This document shows, piece by piece, positions 37,136 through 45,289 of a DNA stretch of 64,000 nt. The stretch is from Frankia sp. RB7 (GTDB taxonomy: Bacteria; Pseudomonadota; Alphaproteobacteria; Rhizobiales; Xanthobacteraceae). The notes under the pieces were generated by a model. The model was not told the origin of the DNA, did not search any database, and was given only the letters and a program-made list of their open reading frames with translations. The position numbers and the translations under genes are program-made. The stretch lies in assembly GCA_030403585.1 (NCBI GenBank), contig JAUEPE010000016.1, forward strand, positions 62,001-126,000, given 5' to 3'. How positions within the stretch are numbered: the stretch's first letter is position 1; each line of letters begins with the position of its first letter.

Positions 37136-38785
37136 CTAGTTGGTCGGGCCGCCCTGAAGCGCGACGAGCAGCTTGCCGCCATCCGGCACGCCCCAGCCGG
37201 TGCAGGCATCCCATCCCGGCCCCGCCTTGAACTGTCCGCCGAGCAGACCGTCGGTGTCATTGTTGCCGACGGTGATGTCGCGCAGCACGCCGGCCGGACC
37301 GAATTTGGAATAGAGCAGGGCGTTGAAATTGCCGGACCGTGCGCCGTTGGCGGCGTTGATCCGGACGATCAGGCTGGCCCAGAGCGGTGCGGATGCGCTG
37401 GTGCCGCCGACGATGCCGAGCTTGCCGCCCGACATCGTCAGATAGCCCGTTGCCGGATCGGCGTTGGCCGCAACGTCCGGGATCGCGCGTCCGGCAAAGT
37501 GCCCGGGATTGATCGACTTCGGCACGATACCGTTCTGCCAGCTCGGAACCGGCGTGATGTCGCTGACGCCGCCGCCGGTGCCGCTTCCCGGTCCGTCGTT
37601 CCAGACCGTCTCGGTGATCTGCACCTGCTTCCTGGCGTTCGCTCGCGCGTGCAACGACGTTCCGCCCACCGCCAGCACGTAAGGGCTGGTTGCGGGGAAG
37701 TTCACGTGCGCTCGGCCGTCCTGCATCTGCGCTTCCGAGCCGTCGTCTCCGGTGGACACGCAGAACGTGATGCCGAGATGGGCGGCCGCGAGGAAGCTGT
37801 GGTTGCAGTGATCGATCGCCGCCGGTGACCAGATCACGCCGGCATTGTTGAAGGCCTGGTTCTCGTCCCAGCCCCAGCTGATCGAGACGACGGAGGGATC
37901 GTTGACGGAGTCGCTGACGACCTTGGCGAGGCAGTCGACCAGACCCTTCTCGTCGAAGGTCGAGAAATAGGTGGCAATCCTGGCGCCGCCGCCGAGCGCG
38001 CCGGCGACGTCGACGTCCAGCATCACTTCACCGGTCGAATCCGGATCGCCGGCCGGATCGGTCGAGACACCGTCGACCGCGATGACGGCAACCTCCGGCG
38101 CGGGAACGCCGATCTTGCTGAAATAGGCCGCGACGTCAGGAGTCTCCACGCCGCCGCCGAATTCGAGCAGGCCGATGCATTGCTTGCTGGCGTCGACCTG
38201 GGGGAATTTGTAGATGGCGCCGAGCTCGGTCGGAACGAACCAGTGCCGTACTGCGCTGGCAAAATCCGGCTTCGCGCTCTGTGCCGAATGGCGCGAGCGC
38301 CTGAGCACACGGTGGTTGTTCAACCCGAACACGCCGGTGATGGCATCGCCGACCTCGGTCGGGAGGTGCACCGGGCCGGTGCGGGCGTGGAAGTCGCCGA
38401 GATGCGGATGCGAATAGTCGAACAGCGTGACGCCGAAGGCGTCGCTGACGTCGTCGACGGTGCCTGCGATGCCGAGCCTTGCTGCGGCAGGCTCGTTGCG
38501 GGTGACGACGAGCTTGTGCGCCTTGGCAAAATCCTCGATCGACTTGAGGGCCTTGGCGTCGGAGCCGTATTTGCTCTCGAGCTGGTCGCGCGTCATGTAT
38601 TTGCGCGCCTTGGGGAGCTTGTTGTCCAGGTCGGACAGATCAGGCAGATCGGCGGATCGCTTGACGCCGAGCGTCAGCTCGATCCAGCGCTGGCCGTTGG
38701 TTCGGCGCATCGCCTTCGAGCCTGTCGGCAGTTGATGGACAGAGTTGGGAAGTTCGACCATGTGGGGTGTTGCACTAGGGGACAT
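37136..38785 (-). CDS. sedolisin (S53 family) serine-carboxyl protease, kumamolisin-like
   Basis: A 549-residue protease precursor. Residues to about 185 form the pro-kumamolisin activation domain (RWIELTLGVKR, YMTRDQLESKYG, GTVDDVSDAFGVTL). The peptidase domain has Glu and Asp in STGEVMLDVDVAG, the oxyanion Asp in STGDDGSE, Ser463 in GGTSASAPLWA and a C-terminal calcium-site region (PGWDACTGWGVPDG). Sedolisins work at acid pH, usually outside the cell; no classical signal peptide is seen. The ATG at 38785 follows GGAGG. A paralogue lies at 53563-55259. Confidence 0.93.
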   Translation of the reverse strand: MSPSATPHMVELPNSVHQLPTGSKAMRRTNGQRWIELTLGVKRSADLPDLSDLDNKLPKARKYMTRDQLESKYGSDAKALKSIEDFAKAHKLVVTRNEPAAARLGIAGTVDDVSDAFGVTLFDYSHPHLGDFHARTGPVHLPTEVGDAITGVFGLNNHRVLRRSRHSAQSAKPDFASAVRHWFVPTELGAIYKFPQVDASKQCIGLLEFGGGVETPDVAAYFSKIGVPAPEVAVIAVDGVSTDPAGDPDSTGEVMLDVDVAGALGGGARIATYFSTFDEKGLVDCLAKVVSDSVNDPSVVSISWGWDENQAFNNAGVIWSPAAIDHCNHSFLAAAHLGITFCVSTGDDGSEAQMQDGRAHVNFPATSPYVLAVGGTSLHARANARKQVQITETVWNDGPGSGTGGGVSDITPVPSWQNGIVPKSINPGHFAGRAIPDVAANADPATGYLTMSGGKLGIVGGTSASAPLWASLIVRINAANGARSGNFNALLYSKFGPAGVLRDITVGNNDTDGLLGGQFKAGPGWDACTGWGVPDGGKLLVALQGGPTN

Positions 38786-39148
38786 AATATTTCCTCCTTG
38801 TACGGGGTTGGCGCGCTGGGAAAGCGGGAATTGCGAACGCGGGTTCTGTTCGTTCGAAAGGGTTCAGGTGTTCGAAAATGAGTAGTCGTGTGCCGGCAAG
38901 AAAATCGCCGGCACGTCAGTCAACCAAACCTAAAATAGTAAAATGCAGTGATGCATCCTAACAGCGGGATGCGCCGCGCGCGTCTCACAATCGCGTCAAT
39001 TTATCGCAGGCGGGCGTCATCGGTGAGCCAGTCGACCTGACGTAGTTGGCGATCTCACGCAGTTTAATTGTCGCAACCGCCGCGCGTCCGCGATGCACGC
39101 CGGCTGATGTGTCTGAATGCTGGACTGGTGTCCGGCGTTTTGGCTGGC
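38786..39148. other. intergenic region upstream of the sedolisin gene
   Basis: About 360 bases between two minus-strand genes. It holds a perfect 8-bp hairpin GTGCCGGC (38890-38897) / GCCGGCAC (38907-38914), without a T-run on either side. This is either a weak terminator for the DUF3606 gene or a leader structure of the sedolisin gene. The stretch 38925-39010 is richer in A/T and could contain its promoter. Confidence 0.4.
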
Positions 39149-39547
39149 CTACTTCTTCCCGGCGGTCTTCTTCGTTGTCTTCTTGGCCGCCTTCTTCTTC
39201 TTCGCTGCCTTCTGGGCGATCAGATAGGCCTCGACCTTCCTGGAAGAATGGCCGGCGGCGGCGACGGCGGCCTTCAGCTTGGCCGGCGTGATCTTGAACT
39301 TCTTCGACCAGTAGCGGACTTCATAGGCTTCGCTGAGCGCGATCCGGCTCTTGTCGGCGGCGCGGTGCTTCTGCAGCTTGATGTAGTCCTCGACCTTCCT
39401 GGCGGAGTGGCCGACTTTCTTGACGGCGTATTTCAGCTTGGCCGGCGTCACCTTGAATTTCTTCGACCAATAGGCGACTTCGTATTTTTCGGTGAGCGCA
39501 ATCAGCTTGCGGTCTGCCCCGCCCCGCTTGGTCTTGTCGTCGGCCAT
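39149..39547 (-). CDS. tandem DUF3606 protein with lysine-rich histone H1-like tail
   Basis: A 132-residue, very basic protein. Two copies of the DUF3606 unit (LTEKYEVAYWSKKFKVTPAKLKYAVKKVGHSARKVEDYI and the matching ALSEAYEV...SSRKVEAYL) are followed by a tail of Lys/Ala/Thr repeats (AAKKKKAAKKTTKKTAGKK). The tail resembles bacterial H1-like proteins, suggesting DNA or RNA binding, perhaps nucleoid compaction under stress. The start at 39547 fits the first repeat. Function not known for the family. Confidence 0.85.
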   Translation of the reverse strand: MADDKTKRGGADRKLIALTEKYEVAYWSKKFKVTPAKLKYAVKKVGHSARKVEDYIKLQKHRAADKSRIALSEAYEVRYWSKKFKITPAKLKAAVAAAGHSSRKVEAYLIAQKAAKKKKAAKKTTKKTAGKK

Positions 39548-39819
39548 GCTTCTCTCCTGCCCTGAATCGGGTGGAGCCAGTCTAGCATGCAATCCGATTT
39601 TGCACGCAAGCGACAGGCCGCGCGGCGAATGCGCCAGGCGGCCGATTTGTCGCGTCAGGTCAAATGGTTGCGGAGCGCGACCCCGCCTCATCGCTGCAAG
39701 GTCGTTCTACTGTGCATGGGGTTGTTTTCGACTTTTTTGCCATTCGCGCGTCCGTGATGGAACCTAATGCCGGCTGGTGCGACTTATCCATGACACGGGG
39801 AAACACGTGCGAGGCAGTC

Positions 39820-39960
39820 ATGGCACAGAAGCATACCGCCGATCCGGCTGAGATCATGCGGGCGACCGGTCATCCTGAATTGGAATACGCAGCGGGCTGG
39901 ACCATCGCGGGTCTGATCACCATCGGCACCATCGTCGCCGCCTGGGTGTTTGCGATCTAG
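39820..39960 (+). CDS. small single-pass membrane protein
   Basis: A 46-residue protein with a polar N-terminus (MAQKHTADPAEIMRATGHPELEYAAGW) and one C-terminal helix (TIAGLITIGTIVAAWVFAI). The start at 39820 is preceded by GCGAGG. Its stop codon overlaps that of the converging histidine kinase gene in CTAG (39957-39960). Function unknown. Confidence 0.6.
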   Translation: MAQKHTADPAEIMRATGHPELEYAAGWTIAGLITIGTIVAAWVFAI

Positions 39961-41543
39961 GCCGCAGGAAACTGAAGCTCGAAGGCCACGCCCTCCTCGG
40001 AGGGCTCGAGCCTGATCGAGCCGCCATGGCTCGCCATCACAGCGCGCGCGATCGCGAGCCCCATGCCGGTGCCGCCCTGATCGCGCCGGGTCGTGAAGAA
40101 CGCGTCAAAGATCCTGTCGCGGTTCGGCGCCGAGATCGGCTCGCCGTCATTGCTCACTGTCAGAAGCAAGGTGGTCCGCTCGTCGACCGCCTCCAGCCTG
40201 ATTGATGTTGCCTGGTGCCGCATCGCATTGTCGGCGAGATGCGACAGCACGATCAGCGCCTTCTCGCCGGACATGCCGATCGTCCGATCGAGGCTGCCGC
40301 TGGCCTCGATCGAGCTTGCCGGAAACCTGGTCCTGAGGTCGGCGATGACGGGTGCCAACTCCGTCCGCTCGTTTTGCGGCAGGCTTTCGGCCCGCGCCAG
40401 CTCCCGTAGCCGCTGCGCCATCGCCTCCAGCCGCTGGGTGTCCGACAGGATGTTGGCGATGAAGGTCCGTTGCTCGGCCGGCGTCAGCCCTTCGGGCTTG
40501 CCCTGAAACGAATCCTGCAACAGCTCGGCCGCGCCCTTGATCGAGGTGAGCGGCGATTTCAGCTCATGGGTGAGATGGGCCGAGAACGTCGCGATATAGT
40601 CGGAGCGTCGCGCCAGCTGCTCCGCCATGCCGAGAAAGCTGTGCGAGAGCTGCGCGAACTCTCGCGTGCCGTAGTGCCTGAGCGGCCGGAACGCTTCGCG
40701 ATCGCCGCGGCCAATTCTAGCGGCGCGCGCGATCAGCTCCCGCATCGGCAGCGTGATGGTGCGCGAGAACACCAGCCCGATCGCGATCGTCCCAAGGATC
40801 ACGGCGAGTCCCGCCAGCACGAACTTGGCGCGTTCCTGGTAGAGATGGTCGAAGATGTTGCTCGGCGTCCGCGTGGTGTAGATCACGCCTGCGACGCGGT
40901 TGTTGACGATGACGGGCATCGCCGAGAACACGTGCACGCCAAGCCCGCGGCTGAAGGAATAGATCGGCGGCGGCGGCTTGTCCGGCACACGATTGCGCAA
41001 GGTGGCGCGGTATTGGCCGCGCAACGCATCCGCGACTTCCTCGATATGGGCAAGCGACTGCCCGACCTCCTGCCGCCCGGCGATCACCACGCCCTGCGGA
41101 TCGAGGATGCGAAAGCCGGCGAGCGTCACCTTCTGCGTCTCGCGGATGATCGGCGTCAGCTTGGCGCCGATCTCGACATAGGCAGGCTGCGCCGGCCGGG
41201 GCGGGGCCAGCGCATCCGGCCGCCGCCGCAACAGATCATTAGCGGTGAGATCGAGCGCGGGCCGGATCGGCGTGAACTGGTCGCCGGGATCGGGCAGCAC
41301 GTTCGGCGGCACCTCGGGACCGAGCGTCAGGCCGCTGCCGAGCCGGGCTTCGACCTCCTGCGCATAGATCGTCGCGAGCACGCGGCTCTGCGCGATCAGC
41401 TCGGCCTGGGTCTGGCGGATCAGCTGGTTGTCGTAGAGGCGGAAGAAGAACAGGCCGACCAGCGGCAGCACGGCGACAGTCGTCAGCACCGCGAAGATCA
41501 CGAGCCCGAGCGACGGCCGCCATTTGTCGGGCGCGGCGCTCAT
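39957..41543 (-). CDS. sensor histidine kinase (CreC-like)
   Basis: A 528-residue membrane kinase. A first helix (about 12-34) and a second (about 243-262) enclose a periplasmic sensor of about 200 residues. HAMP follows (RTITLPMRELIARAARIGRGD), then the H-box FSAHLTHELKSPLTSIKG, N-box HLADNAMRHQA, and G-boxes NRDRIFDAFFTTRRDQGGTGMGLAI. It autophosphorylates on His and passes phosphate to the regulator encoded just upstream (ATGA overlap at 41540-41543). The signal is unknown; the sensor lacks close resemblance to well-studied ligand domains. Confidence 0.93.
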   Translation of the reverse strand: MSAAPDKWRPSLGLVIFAVLTTVAVLPLVGLFFFRLYDNQLIRQTQAELIAQSRVLATIYAQEVEARLGSGLTLGPEVPPNVLPDPGDQFTPIRPALDLTANDLLRRRPDALAPPRPAQPAYVEIGAKLTPIIRETQKVTLAGFRILDPQGVVIAGRQEVGQSLAHIEEVADALRGQYRATLRNRVPDKPPPPIYSFSRGLGVHVFSAMPVIVNNRVAGVIYTTRTPSNIFDHLYQERAKFVLAGLAVILGTIAIGLVFSRTITLPMRELIARAARIGRGDREAFRPLRHYGTREFAQLSHSFLGMAEQLARRSDYIATFSAHLTHELKSPLTSIKGAAELLQDSFQGKPEGLTPAEQRTFIANILSDTQRLEAMAQRLRELARAESLPQNERTELAPVIADLRTRFPASSIEASGSLDRTIGMSGEKALIVLSHLADNAMRHQATSIRLEAVDERTTLLLTVSNDGEPISAPNRDRIFDAFFTTRRDQGGTGMGLAIARAVMASHGGSIRLEPSEEGVAFELQFPAA

Positions 41544-42244
41544 GCCTCTTTCTCGCAGCGGCCGAGCTTGAAGCCGACGCCATGGATGGTCTCGATCACG
41601 TTGTCGCAGGAAGCCGCGGCGAGCTTGGCGCGGATGTTGCGGATGTGGCTGTCGATGGTGCGGTCGGAAACCTGGATGTTGAGCTGATATGCCGCGCGCA
41701 TCAGCTGCTCGCGGTTGAACACGGATGTCGGCCGGGTCAGGAACGCGCGCAAAATGCCGAACTCGATCGCAGTCAGTTTCAGCGGCGTGCCGGCGAAGGA
41801 CGCCAAATGCTGCTCGGGATCGACCAGCAGGCCGCCTTGCGACAACGCGCCGGGGCCGGCCTTGGCCTCGCCGTTGCGGGGCGCCAGGCGGCGCAGGATG
41901 ACGTTGACCCGCGCCACCAGCTCGCGCGGGCTGAACGGTTTTGTCACGTAATCGTCGCCGCCGATCTCGAGGCCGAGCACGCGATCGATCTCCTCGTCAC
42001 GGGCCGAAAGGAACAGGATCGGCACGTCGGAATTCTTGCGGACCTCGCGGCAGACATCGAGACCGTCGAACTCCGGCATGCCGATGTCGAGCACGATCAG
42101 ATCGGGCCTGTCGGCGGCAAAGCGGCTGAGCGCCTCCTTGCCGTCGCGGGCCTCGATCACGTCCATGCCGGCCTTCTTCAGGGCGACGCGGATGACCTCG
42201 CGGATATGGCCTTCGTCGTCGACGATGAGAATGCGATGCGCCAA
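41540..42244 (-). CDS. OmpR/PhoB-family response regulator (CreB-like)
   Basis: A 234-residue regulator: receiver domain (ILIVDDEGHIREVIRV, phospho-Asp in IVLDIGMPEFDGLD, Lys in VTKPFSPREL) and a winged-helix output domain (LKLTAIEFGILRAFLTRPTSVFNREQLM, RTIDSHIRNIRAKL). The start is TTG at 42244 behind GGAGAG; no ATG fits. It is the partner of the overlapping kinase gene and starts 12 bases after the DUF4173 gene, so all three form one operon. Its targets may include the box-rich promoter at 43757-43868. Confidence 0.92.
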   Translation of the reverse strand: MAHRILIVDDEGHIREVIRVALKKAGMDVIEARDGKEALSRFAADRPDLIVLDIGMPEFDGLDVCREVRKNSDVPILFLSARDEEIDRVLGLEIGGDDYVTKPFSPRELVARVNVILRRLAPRNGEAKAGPGALSQGGLLVDPEQHLASFAGTPLKLTAIEFGILRAFLTRPTSVFNREQLMRAAYQLNIQVSDRTIDSHIRNIRAKLAAASCDNVIETIHGVGFKLGRCEKEA

Positions 42245-42256
42245 AAGTCTCTCCGC

Positions 42257-43756
42257 TCACCCGGCCTGCTGATTGCCGGACTGACCTCTCGCCTCGGCAT
42301 CGAGCCTGCGCTGCAATCGCCAGCTGCGAAAGCCCCAAGCCCGCCATGCCATGTCCAGGCGCTGAGTTTCTACAAGGCGGTCGTGGCATCCAATAAGAGT
42401 GCTGTCGGTGCGAATCTGCATCATCCTCTCGATGGCCGGTAAAGCCTGTGGTCCGAGCTGCGTGAGATAGCGAGTATCGATTGGCATGCCCTTGCCCGAG
42501 ACTTCCCGGCTGTGCGCAATATTATAGTCGGCAATGAACGCGTCGAAGTTCACCAGTGAGCAACTATACACCACGATCGTTAACGCGATCAGGTTGGCGC
42601 CGACAAGCCACCGGTTGGATCTGTCGAGTGCGATGCGGGCCACGATCAGGATCAGCCCCAGCGCCACCAGCCCCATCCAGATGAAGGCCGCGATGCGCCA
42701 GTAGGTCAGCATGTAGATGTCCACGTAGAGATCGAGGCGGAGAATGGAGGAGGCAACCAGAAGAACGTTCTGCCCCACCCAGAGATAAACCAGCGGACGA
42801 ATCACCGTCGACTTCTCAGCCGGCCCGCCCGGACGCATCGCGACCAGCACGAAAGCGGCGGCGAGCAGCGCTGTCGCGATCAGCGGATAGGCGCCGCGAT
42901 GGGCGTAGGCGGCGTAAGTCATGTTGGCCGGCAACGCCACATGGCCCCAGAGATAGAGGCCGTCGAGAATCGATTGCGCCGCAAACAGCAAATTGAACAG
43001 GATCAGCGAACGCAGGATCGTCGACGGTCCCAGGAATTCGATCGGGACGAGGGGCGGAAGCGGCGGCGGCACGGGGACGTCGTTAACATGAGCGGCGACG
43101 ACCTTCTCGCGCCGCCAGCGCACATGGATGAACGGCCAAACCAGCGCCAGCATCGCGGTCCAGAACAGCACGCGTGGGATGCTGACATAGTCGATGATGA
43201 TTTTCGGATTGAGCAGGGACACCCACTGCTCGATGACGGGATTGGCCGCGGCGAACAGTGCGATGAAGATGGCGCTGAGAACCGCGGGTAACAGCCAGAG
43301 TGCGATGCCGCGGGTGAACGCCGACATGTTGAAGATCTGGAGGGCATCGGGGAAGAACCTGAATGGGCCAAGCAGGATGAAGTTGCGCAGTGCGCGGGCG
43401 CGCTCGACGAGCTCGATCGTCTCCGGATTGGTCGCGAGCAGCAGGGCCATGAGCAGCGCGGCGACAAGGATCAGGAACGACAGCGGGTTGAGGTCCTCGA
43501 GGGCCGGCACAAGGCCTGCGACGAGAATGGCAGCGCTGGTCAAAGCGCGACGCAGGTCCAGTGCGGCGTGATTGAACAGCACCGACACGACGGCGATTGC
43601 GATCGCAAAGAGTGAGAGCGACAGGCCAATCCGCTCGCCATAGAACAGCCAGTCCGCGAGCGCGGCCAGCGCCAGTGCGAGCCCGACCTTGGCCGGAATC
43701 GAGGAATGCCCGATTGGCTGGATGTCCGCGGCGATCGTCGAAGCCAGGCTCGTCAT
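42257..43756 (-). CDS. DUF4173-type polytopic membrane protein
   Basis: A 499-residue inner-membrane protein with about ten or more hydrophobic helices (for example VGLALALAALADWLFYG, LIATALLAAAFVLVAM, RIAAFIWMGLVALGLILIVARIAL) and a cytoplasmic linker rich in Pro (VPVPPPLPPLVPIEF). A short soluble C-terminus ends RLDAEARGQSGNQQAG. Matches the DUF4173/DUF4153 group, of unknown role. The start at 43756 is behind AAAAGG. First gene of the operon with the two-component pair, so it may transmit or respond to the same envelope signal. Confidence 0.82.
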   Translation of the reverse strand: MTSLASTIAADIQPIGHSSIPAKVGLALALAALADWLFYGERIGLSLSLFAIAIAVVSVLFNHAALDLRRALTSAAILVAGLVPALEDLNPLSFLILVAALLMALLLATNPETIELVERARALRNFILLGPFRFFPDALQIFNMSAFTRGIALWLLPAVLSAIFIALFAAANPVIEQWVSLLNPKIIIDYVSIPRVLFWTAMLALVWPFIHVRWRREKVVAAHVNDVPVPPPLPPLVPIEFLGPSTILRSLILFNLLFAAQSILDGLYLWGHVALPANMTYAAYAHRGAYPLIATALLAAAFVLVAMRPGGPAEKSTVIRPLVYLWVGQNVLLVASSILRLDLYVDIYMLTYWRIAAFIWMGLVALGLILIVARIALDRSNRWLVGANLIALTIVVYSCSLVNFDAFIADYNIAHSREVSGKGMPIDTRYLTQLGPQALPAIERMMQIRTDSTLIGCHDRLVETQRLDMAWRAWGFRSWRLQRRLDAEARGQSGNQQAG

Positions 43757-43868
43757 GTGCAGATGACCTTTTGTGATGGGTAGCGTCACGAAATCTGCAC
43801 GACCCTTGTGCAGAAGCCGGGATCAACGTCTGCACGGTTTCAGGAGTCTTTTGCAGATTTCGTGCAGG
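43757..43868. promoter_or_regulatory. divergent promoter with repeated GTGCAGA boxes
   Basis: GTGCAGA or its complement occurs at 43757-43763, 43794-43800, 43808-43814 and 43829-43835, with one-base variants at 43852-43858 and 43862-43868. A perfect 13-bp inverted repeat CACGAAATCTGCA / TGCAGATTTCGTG spans 43787-43864. It lies between the DUF4173 operon and the GH3 gene; probably a multi-site operator. Confidence 0.65.
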
Positions 43869-43945
43869 CGCGCTCTTGCCTCTCGCGCATCGCAAATCGC
43901 TTTGATAGGTGCGAAGCATTCGCCACTCCTCGGACGTGACGCATC

Positions 43946-45289
43946 ATGCAATACCTTCGTCGCATCGGCCTGATTCTGCTCTGGCTTGCCGCGCCTCTCC
44001 TCGCATTCGCGGCTGCGAACAAGAACGATCCTTATCTGGTCCCGATGCGCGGCGTTGGAAACATCGCGCTTGTGATCGCGAGCATCGCGATTGCCATCCT
44101 GTTGCTGCGCCGCGGGCGCTGGCGCAGCCTGGCCGGCAAGCTCCTCATCATGCTCTGGTGCCTGCCGCCGATGCTGATGGCGGTGGCGCATCTCAGCTTC
44201 GAGCTGCGCAAGCACGATGTGCTCAGCGCAAGCGTGACCGAGGCGCGTCGGCTCGGCCCCCACTTCATGGTTGGCTATTCCTCCTTCCCTGAAGTCGCGC
44301 GCCTCGCCGAGCAGGGACTGATCGGCGGCGTCTACGTCACCCGGCACAACATTCGCGGCCGAAGCATCGATGCGCTGCGTGCCGAGATCGCTGCGCTGCA
44401 GGACAAGCGGCGTGCAGCCGGCCTGCCGCCGCTGATCGTCGCCGCGGACCAGGAGGGCGGCATCGTCGGGCATCTTGCGCCGCCGCTGACCAAGGTGCCG
44501 GCGCTGGCGACGCTCGCCGGGCTTGCTCCCGATGACCAGCAGGCCAAAGCGGAGGCGTTCGGCCGTATCCACGGCGGCGAGTTCGCCGGTCTCGGCGTCA
44601 ACCTCAATCTCGCGCCGGTGCTCGATCTCAAGCCGCCGCTTCGGCGCAATCGCCTCGATTTCCATACGCTGATCGGCCAGCGCGCGATTGCCACCGATCC
44701 CGTTGTCGTCAGCACGATCGCAAGTGCTTATGTGCGCGGGCTTGAAGAGTCAGGCGTAGGCGCGACACTGAAGCATTTTCCAGGCATCGGCCGCGTACGC
44801 ACCGACACGCATCATTTCAGTGCCGACCTCAATACACCGGTCGGGGAGCTGGAAGCCACGGACTGGCTGCCGTTCCGCGAAGTGCTGTCGCATTCGCATA
44901 GCGCGCTCATGGTTGGCCACATCACGCTCACGGCCGTCGATCCCGACCATGCCGCCTCACATTCAAAGCGCGTCGTCGATGGGATCATCCGCGACAAATG
45001 GGGTTACCAGGGCCTGGTGATGACCGACGATCTCGTGATGGGCGCAATCTATCAGCACGACGTCTGCAAGGCTGTGGTCGAGGCGATCAACGCCAGCGTC
45101 GACCTGCTGCTCGTTGCCTATGACGGCGCGCAGTTCTACCGGATCTTTGGATGCGCGCTCGACGGATCGCGGCAGGGTAAGCTTGATGCGGCGATGCTGC
45201 GTGCGAGCGCCGCGCGATTGGAAAGAGGCTTTCCGATCGAGCAGGCGCGAGCAACCCCAGGCGCCGTCCGCGTCGTTGAGAAGAACTAG
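43946..45289 (+). CDS. GH3-family beta-N-acetylhexosaminidase-like membrane protein
   Basis: A 447-residue protein. The N-terminal 100 residues carry about three hydrophobic helices. The rest is a glycoside hydrolase family 3 domain of the NagZ type: VAADQEGGIVGHL (substrate pocket), LKHFPGIGRVRTDTHH (residue 272 on; NagZ has KHFPGHGDT..DSH, catalytic Asp-His) and MTDDLVMGAI (nucleophile Asp). Expected to release N-acetylglucosamine from cell-wall fragments. NagZ is normally soluble, so membrane anchoring is unusual. Its stop overlaps that of the converging peptide-binding gene in CTAG. Confidence 0.85.
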   Translation: MQYLRRIGLILLWLAAPLLAFAAANKNDPYLVPMRGVGNIALVIASIAIAILLLRRGRWRSLAGKLLIMLWCLPPMLMAVAHLSFELRKHDVLSASVTEARRLGPHFMVGYSSFPEVARLAEQGLIGGVYVTRHNIRGRSIDALRAEIAALQDKRRAAGLPPLIVAADQEGGIVGHLAPPLTKVPALATLAGLAPDDQQAKAEAFGRIHGGEFAGLGVNLNLAPVLDLKPPLRRNRLDFHTLIGQRAIATDPVVVSTIASAYVRGLEESGVGATLKHFPGIGRVRTDTHHFSADLNTPVGELEATDWLPFREVLSHSHSALMVGHITLTAVDPDHAASHSKRVVDGIIRDKWGYQGLVMTDDLVMGAIYQHDVCKAVVEAINASVDLLLVAYDGAQFYRIFGCALDGSRQGKLDAAMLRASAARLERGFPIEQARATPGAVRVVEKN

